Positions 33,310 to 36,031 of a stretch of DNA of 36,031 nt are shown here, one piece after another. Made by a program: the position numbers and the translations under genes. How positions within the stretch are numbered: position 1 is the stretch's first letter; every line of letters starts with the position of its first letter. The notes beneath the pieces were generated by a model, which worked only from the letters and a program-made list of their open reading frames with translations, did no database searches and had not been told where the DNA came from. Origin of the DNA: Variovorax sp. (GTDB lineage Bacteria; Pseudomonadota; Gammaproteobacteria; Burkholderiales; Burkholderiaceae_C); contig JAGIBP010000040.1 of the NCBI GenBank assembly GCA_017744285.1, forward strand, positions 1-36,031, given 5' to 3'.

Positions 33310-34194
33310 ATGAGTTTCGGCGCCCGACTCGGCATTGCGTTCATGCGCTCGCTGGCCCACGTGCCTCTGCCCCTGGTGCGCGGCTTCGGCGCCGCGCTGG
33401 GGCCGGTGCTCTACGTGCTCGCCCGTCCGCGCCGCCGCGTGGTCGATGCCAACCTGGCCTTGTGCTTCCCGGAGAAATCCGCCGCCGAGCGCCGGCGCAT
33501 CGCGCGCGAGACCTTCGTGTACGTGGCCCAGTCGTGGCTCGACCGGAGCTGGCTCTGGCATGCGCCGAAGGCGGTCGTCGCCAGCCGGCTCAAGATCAAG
33601 GGCGATCCCGGGGACGTCCACGAGGTCACCCACGGCGACAAGCCCCTGATCCTCTTTGCGCCGCATTTCTACGGCCTCGATGCCGCGGCCACGGCGCTGA
33701 CCATGCGGTCCCCGCGCGTGTGCACCACCATCTACACCACCCAGCGCAATCCGATGATGGACGAGTGGGTCAGCGAGGGCCGCAGGCGCTTCGGCAACGT
33801 CAGCACGCTCAATCGCGTGGACGGTATCAAGCCGATCGTGGCCGCGCTGCGCCAGGGCGGCGTGCTGTACCTGCTGCCGGACATGGATTTCGGCCGCGAC
33901 CAGACGGTGTTCGTGCCGTTCTATGGCGTGCAGGCCGCGACCATGCCGTCGCTGTCGCGCTTCGCGCGGCTGGGTCGCGCCAAGGTCATGCCGGTCATCT
34001 CCCGGCTGGTCGAGGGCGGCTACGAGATCGAGGTGCTGCCGGCATGGCAGGACTTCCCGACCGACGACGTGATCGCCGATACCGCGCTCATGAACCAGCG
34101 CCTGCAGGGCTACATCGACGACATGCCCTCGCAGTACTACTGGGTGCATCGGCGCTTCAAGACGCGCCCTGTCGGTGAAGCGCCGGTCTACTGA
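33310..34194 (+). CDS. LpxL/HtrB-family lysophospholipid acyltransferase (second of pair)
   Basis: The 294-residue protein starts at ATG 33310, eight bases after the preceding stop. Residues 20-39 form a hydrophobic anchor (LPLVRGFGAALGPVLYVLA), followed by VVDANLALCFPEKSAAERRR (44-63), the early LpxL block. The catalytic motif is HxxxxD: FAPHFYGLD, His119 and Asp124. It differs from the Glu version in its neighbour. Later blocks are LRQGGVLYLLPDMDFGRDQTVFVPFYG and a C-terminal QYYWVHRRFKTRP. It probably acylates lipid A precursors at the inner membrane. Its last seven bases overlap the convergent hydrolase gene. Confidence 0.94.
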   Translation: MSFGARLGIAFMRSLAHVPLPLVRGFGAALGPVLYVLARPRRRVVDANLALCFPEKSAAERRRIARETFVYVAQSWLDRSWLWHAPKAVVASRLKIKGDPGDVHEVTHGDKPLILFAPHFYGLDAAATALTMRSPRVCTTIYTTQRNPMMDEWVSEGRRRFGNVSTLNRVDGIKPIVAALRQGGVLYLLPDMDFGRDQTVFVPFYGVQAATMPSLSRFARLGRAKVMPVISRLVEGGYEIEVLPAWQDFPTDDVIADTALMNQRLQGYIDDMPSQYYWVHRRFKTRPVGEAPVY

Positions 34195-35099
34195 TTCCGG
34201 GCCAGGAAGGCCTGGATCTCGCCGGCGACGAACTGCGGCCGCTCATGCACGATCCAGTGGGTCGCGCCGGGCACTTTCCGGACCTCCAGCCGCGGCACAT
34301 AGTCTTCGAGCCCCTCCAGCAGGCCGGGCAGCAGCGCCGCATCGTCGAGCGCCCAGAGCACGAGCGTGGGCACCGCGACGGTCAGCCGCTCCCTGGGGAG
34401 CAGGGGGATGTCCGCCGAGGCGCCCGGCAGGGCCGGCTTCAGCGGCGTGACCCGATAGAGGTTGCAGGCGCCGCCGAGTCCCGCGTTCCAGACCTCGCGG
34501 TATCGGTTCTTGACGTCCTCGGTCAGCCAGCCGAAGCCATCGGGGCCGGCCTTCATCCGCGTGAACATGGGCCACATGCGCCGATAGTCGTCCTCGGCCA
34601 GCAGCGCCTCGGCATCGGGCCGCGCGAGGAAGTTCATGTAGGCGCTCGCGGCCTGCTGCGCGGGGTTGTCCCGCAGTTCGCGCGCAAAGGTGCCGGGGTG
34701 CGGCGAATTGATGATGACGAGCCGGCCGAGCCTGCCCGCATGGCGGTTGGCATAGCCCCACGCGAAGGCGCCGCCCCAGTCGTGCGCCACGAGCACGTCG
34801 ATCCGGCCCGACGCGTTTTCGCTCGCGGCGAGCTCGGCGACGTCCTGCACCAGCAGGTGCGGGCGATAGGCCGCCACGTCGGTGGGGGCGCTGGATTGCT
34901 CGAATCCGCGCAGGTTCGGCGCCACGCATCGGAAGCCCCCGTTCTCGGGCCGCGCGAAGTGCAGGAGCAACGCGTCCCAGATGAACGCGGCTTCGGGAAA
35001 GCCGTGCAGGAACATCATCAGCGGGCGGCCGGCCACGCCGGCGGCGCGGCAGCTCAGGACGATGCCGCTGGGCAGCTCTCGGGTGAATGTCTCGATCAC
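34188..35099 (-). CDS. Alpha/beta hydrolase, epoxide hydrolase/dehalogenase-like
   Basis: The 303-residue protein most likely starts at GTG 35099, five bases after AAGGAG; an upstream frame extension to 35150 lacks such a site. It has MMFLHGFPEAAFIWD (28-42; the HGFPE oxyanion motif), VAPNLRGFEQSSAP, the nucleophile VAHDWGGAFAWG (Asp107), WALDDAALLPG with a likely acid Asp, and GATHWIVHERP (His281). HGFPE with HDWGG is typical of epoxide hydrolases and related dehalogenases. The substrate is unknown. The 3-prime end overlaps the convergent acyltransferase gene by seven bases. Confidence 0.92.
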   Translation of the reverse strand: MIETFTRELPSGIVLSCRAAGVAGRPLMMFLHGFPEAAFIWDALLLHFARPENGGFRCVAPNLRGFEQSSAPTDVAAYRPHLLVQDVAELAASENASGRIDVLVAHDWGGAFAWGYANRHAGRLGRLVIINSPHPGTFARELRDNPAQQAASAYMNFLARPDAEALLAEDDYRRMWPMFTRMKAGPDGFGWLTEDVKNRYREVWNAGLGGACNLYRVTPLKPALPGASADIPLLPRERLTVAVPTLVLWALDDAALLPGLLEGLEDYVPRLEVRKVPGATHWIVHERPQFVAGEIQAFLARNQ

Positions 35100-35171
35100 G
35101 GGGTCTCCTTCATCGCTCGTCGTCGGGTTGATCGGCGCCGGCCGGGCCACGCGAGAGGAGGAGGCCGTGCG

Positions 35172-35918
35172 TCAGGGGCCGTCGTCCGCGTCGCCTTCGG
35201 TCGCGGGAGTGCTCGCGGGCTCCCCGTCTTCCGGGTGCGCCCAGCGCCACAGCAGCTCGGCTGCCTCGTCGACTCCTTGCTGCTTGAGCGCCGAGAAGAG
35301 TTTGACCTCGCCGCCCCCGGCTTGCAGTCGCACGATGGACAGCACCTTGGCGCCTTCCGAGCGCGTGAGCTTGTCCGCCTTGGTGAGCAGCACCAGGAAC
35401 TTGAGGCCCTGCTCGACGCGGGGCCGGATCACTTCGAGCAGGATCTCGTCAAGTTCGGTGAGGCCATGGCGCGGGTCGCACATGAGCACCACGCCGCGCA
35501 GGCTCTCGCGCGTCATGAGGTAGTTGCCCATCACGCGCTGCCAGCGCAGCTTGGCCTCGCGCGGCACCGCGGCGTAGCCGTAGCCGGGCAGGTCGGCGAG
35601 CACGGCGTCGTCGACCTTCTGCTTGCCGACGCCGAAAAGGTTGATGTGCTGCGTGCGCCCGGGCGTCTTCGAGGCGAAGGCCAGGCGCGTCTGCTGCGTG
35701 AGCGTATTGATCGCCGTGGACTTGCCGGCGTTGGAGCGGCCCACGAAGGCGATTTCCGGCAGGCCGAGCTGGGGCAGGTGCTCCAGCTGCGGCGCGCTCA
35801 TGAGGAAGTGGGCGGTGTGCAGCCATCCCCGGGCCGTGCGGATGCGCTCCGCGGTCACGGGGTCGACGGCGGTGGCCGGGCGGGAAGGGGGGGCCGGCTT
35901 GCGCGGCGGGTGGGTCAT
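35172..35918 (-). CDS. engB: Ribosome biogenesis GTPase EngB (YihA/YsxC)
   Basis: The 248-residue GTPase carries all G motifs: G1 GRSNAGKST (60-68), G2 region ASKTPGRTQHINLF, G3 DLPGYGYA, G4 TKADKL and G5 SALK. This is the EngB family, needed for assembly of the large ribosomal subunit. An N-terminal extension of about 35 residues is Pro-rich, and the C-terminus has an acidic tail (DGEPASTPATEGDADDGP). It is divergent from the partial gene at the window end, an arrangement often seen in Comamonadaceae with a cytochrome c gene. Confidence 0.97.
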   Translation of the reverse strand: MTHPPRKPAPPSRPATAVDPVTAERIRTARGWLHTAHFLMSAPQLEHLPQLGLPEIAFVGRSNAGKSTAINTLTQQTRLAFASKTPGRTQHINLFGVGKQKVDDAVLADLPGYGYAAVPREAKLRWQRVMGNYLMTRESLRGVVLMCDPRHGLTELDEILLEVIRPRVEQGLKFLVLLTKADKLTRSEGAKVLSIVRLQAGGGEVKLFSALKQQGVDEAAELLWRWAHPEDGEPASTPATEGDADDGP

Positions 35919-35947
35919 CGATGGGCTTTCCTAGCGGGGCGCCATTG

Positions 35948-35953
35948 TAGAAT
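35948..35953 (+). promoter_or_regulatory. -10 element TAGAAT before the last gene
   Basis: TTGTAGAAT ends at 35953, 35 bases upstream of the partial gene start. TAGAAT is a good -10 hexamer in an otherwise GC-rich region; the -35 (around TTTCCT at 35925-35930) is weak. Confidence 0.45.
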
Positions 35954-35988
35954 CGCCGGGTTTTGCGCCATAAATTCGAGCCCCCGAT

Positions 35989-36031
35989 ATGAAGTTGTTT
36001 GCCAATTTTCTGCTTGCGGCCCTTCTGAGCG
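35989..36031 (+). CDS. N-terminus of an exported protein, probably a c-type cytochrome (partial)
   Basis: ATG 35989 opens a frame to the window end giving MKLFANFLLAALLS, the start of a signal peptide. The rest lies outside the window. In related Burkholderiales the gene divergent from engB commonly encodes a c4/c553-type cytochrome, so that is my inference; the visible residues alone show only an export signal. Confidence 0.5.
   Translation, partial: MKLFANFLLAALLS

Noticed and set aside
30288..33344. 1018-residue minus-strand ORF spanning metK and the acyltransferase gene
   Set aside because: It is a frame-shifted shadow of metK and antisense to the acyltransferase and phosphoribosyltransferase genes.

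Overview
The window looks like a chromosomal segment of a high-GC Burkholderiales bacterium, most likely a Comamonadaceae member such as Variovorax. The reasons are the strong G/C bias at third codon positions, the orphan Bug/TctC-type binding protein, and the right-hand housekeeping arrangement (metK divergent from two LpxL/HtrB acyltransferases, then engB divergent from what looks like a c-type cytochrome). The genus is inferred from gene content and style. No rRNA, tRNA, CRISPR, transposase or integrase was recognised.

Layout. (1) 1-1630: the tail of an unknown gene, then an AT-richer patch with two overlapping small membrane-protein genes that look foreign. (2) 1.6-7.6 kb: stress and envelope genes. 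These are a tiny membrane ORF followed by a terminator, a ZIP metal-transporter gene broken by an internal deletion, a PhnA-like membrane protein, a stand-alone CheB-like protein lacking its catalytic Asp, a Gly/Ser-rich secreted protein with a hexanucleotide repeat, a manganese catalase, a DUF1003 membrane protein and a MarR regulator. (3) 7.6-24.75 kb: a large catabolic and transport region. Its left arm (minus strand) encodes a flavin reductase, an alpha/beta hydrolase, a luciferase-like monooxygenase and a TctC-type binding protein. Divergent from it are an esterase, a second MarR regulator and a complete Dpp-type ABC importer. A convergent minus-strand operon then encodes two SDRs, a COG3618 lactonase-type amidohydrolase, an RraA-like aldolase and a GMC oxidoreductase, joined mostly by 4-base ATGA overlaps. 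A GlcD-like FAD dehydrogenase is divergent from that operon. (4) 24.75-31 kb: FHA protein, small periplasmic protein, NarL/FixJ response regulator, lipoprotein phospholipase D, TonB-dependent receptor and a phosphoribosyltransferase. (5) 31-36 kb: metK, two lipid A-type acyltransferases, an epoxide hydrolase-like protein, engB and the first codons of a secreted protein.

How the genes may work together. The 7.6-24.75 kb region reads as uptake plus stepwise oxidation of one or two organic substrates. The flavin reductase would supply FMNH2 to the luciferase-like monooxygenase, and hydrolases would open the products. In the second operon, dehydrogenase, lactonase and aldolase follow the logic of non-phosphorylative sugar oxidation or of pyrone-dicarboxylate breakdown (LigI/LigK-like). 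The substrate cannot be read from the sequence. AT-rich inverted repeats lie at the three divergent or leader regions (about 11.27, 13.04 and 23.34 kb). The one at 13.04 kb sits just after a good sigma-70 promoter, so control of the whole region by the local MarR protein is a testable idea.
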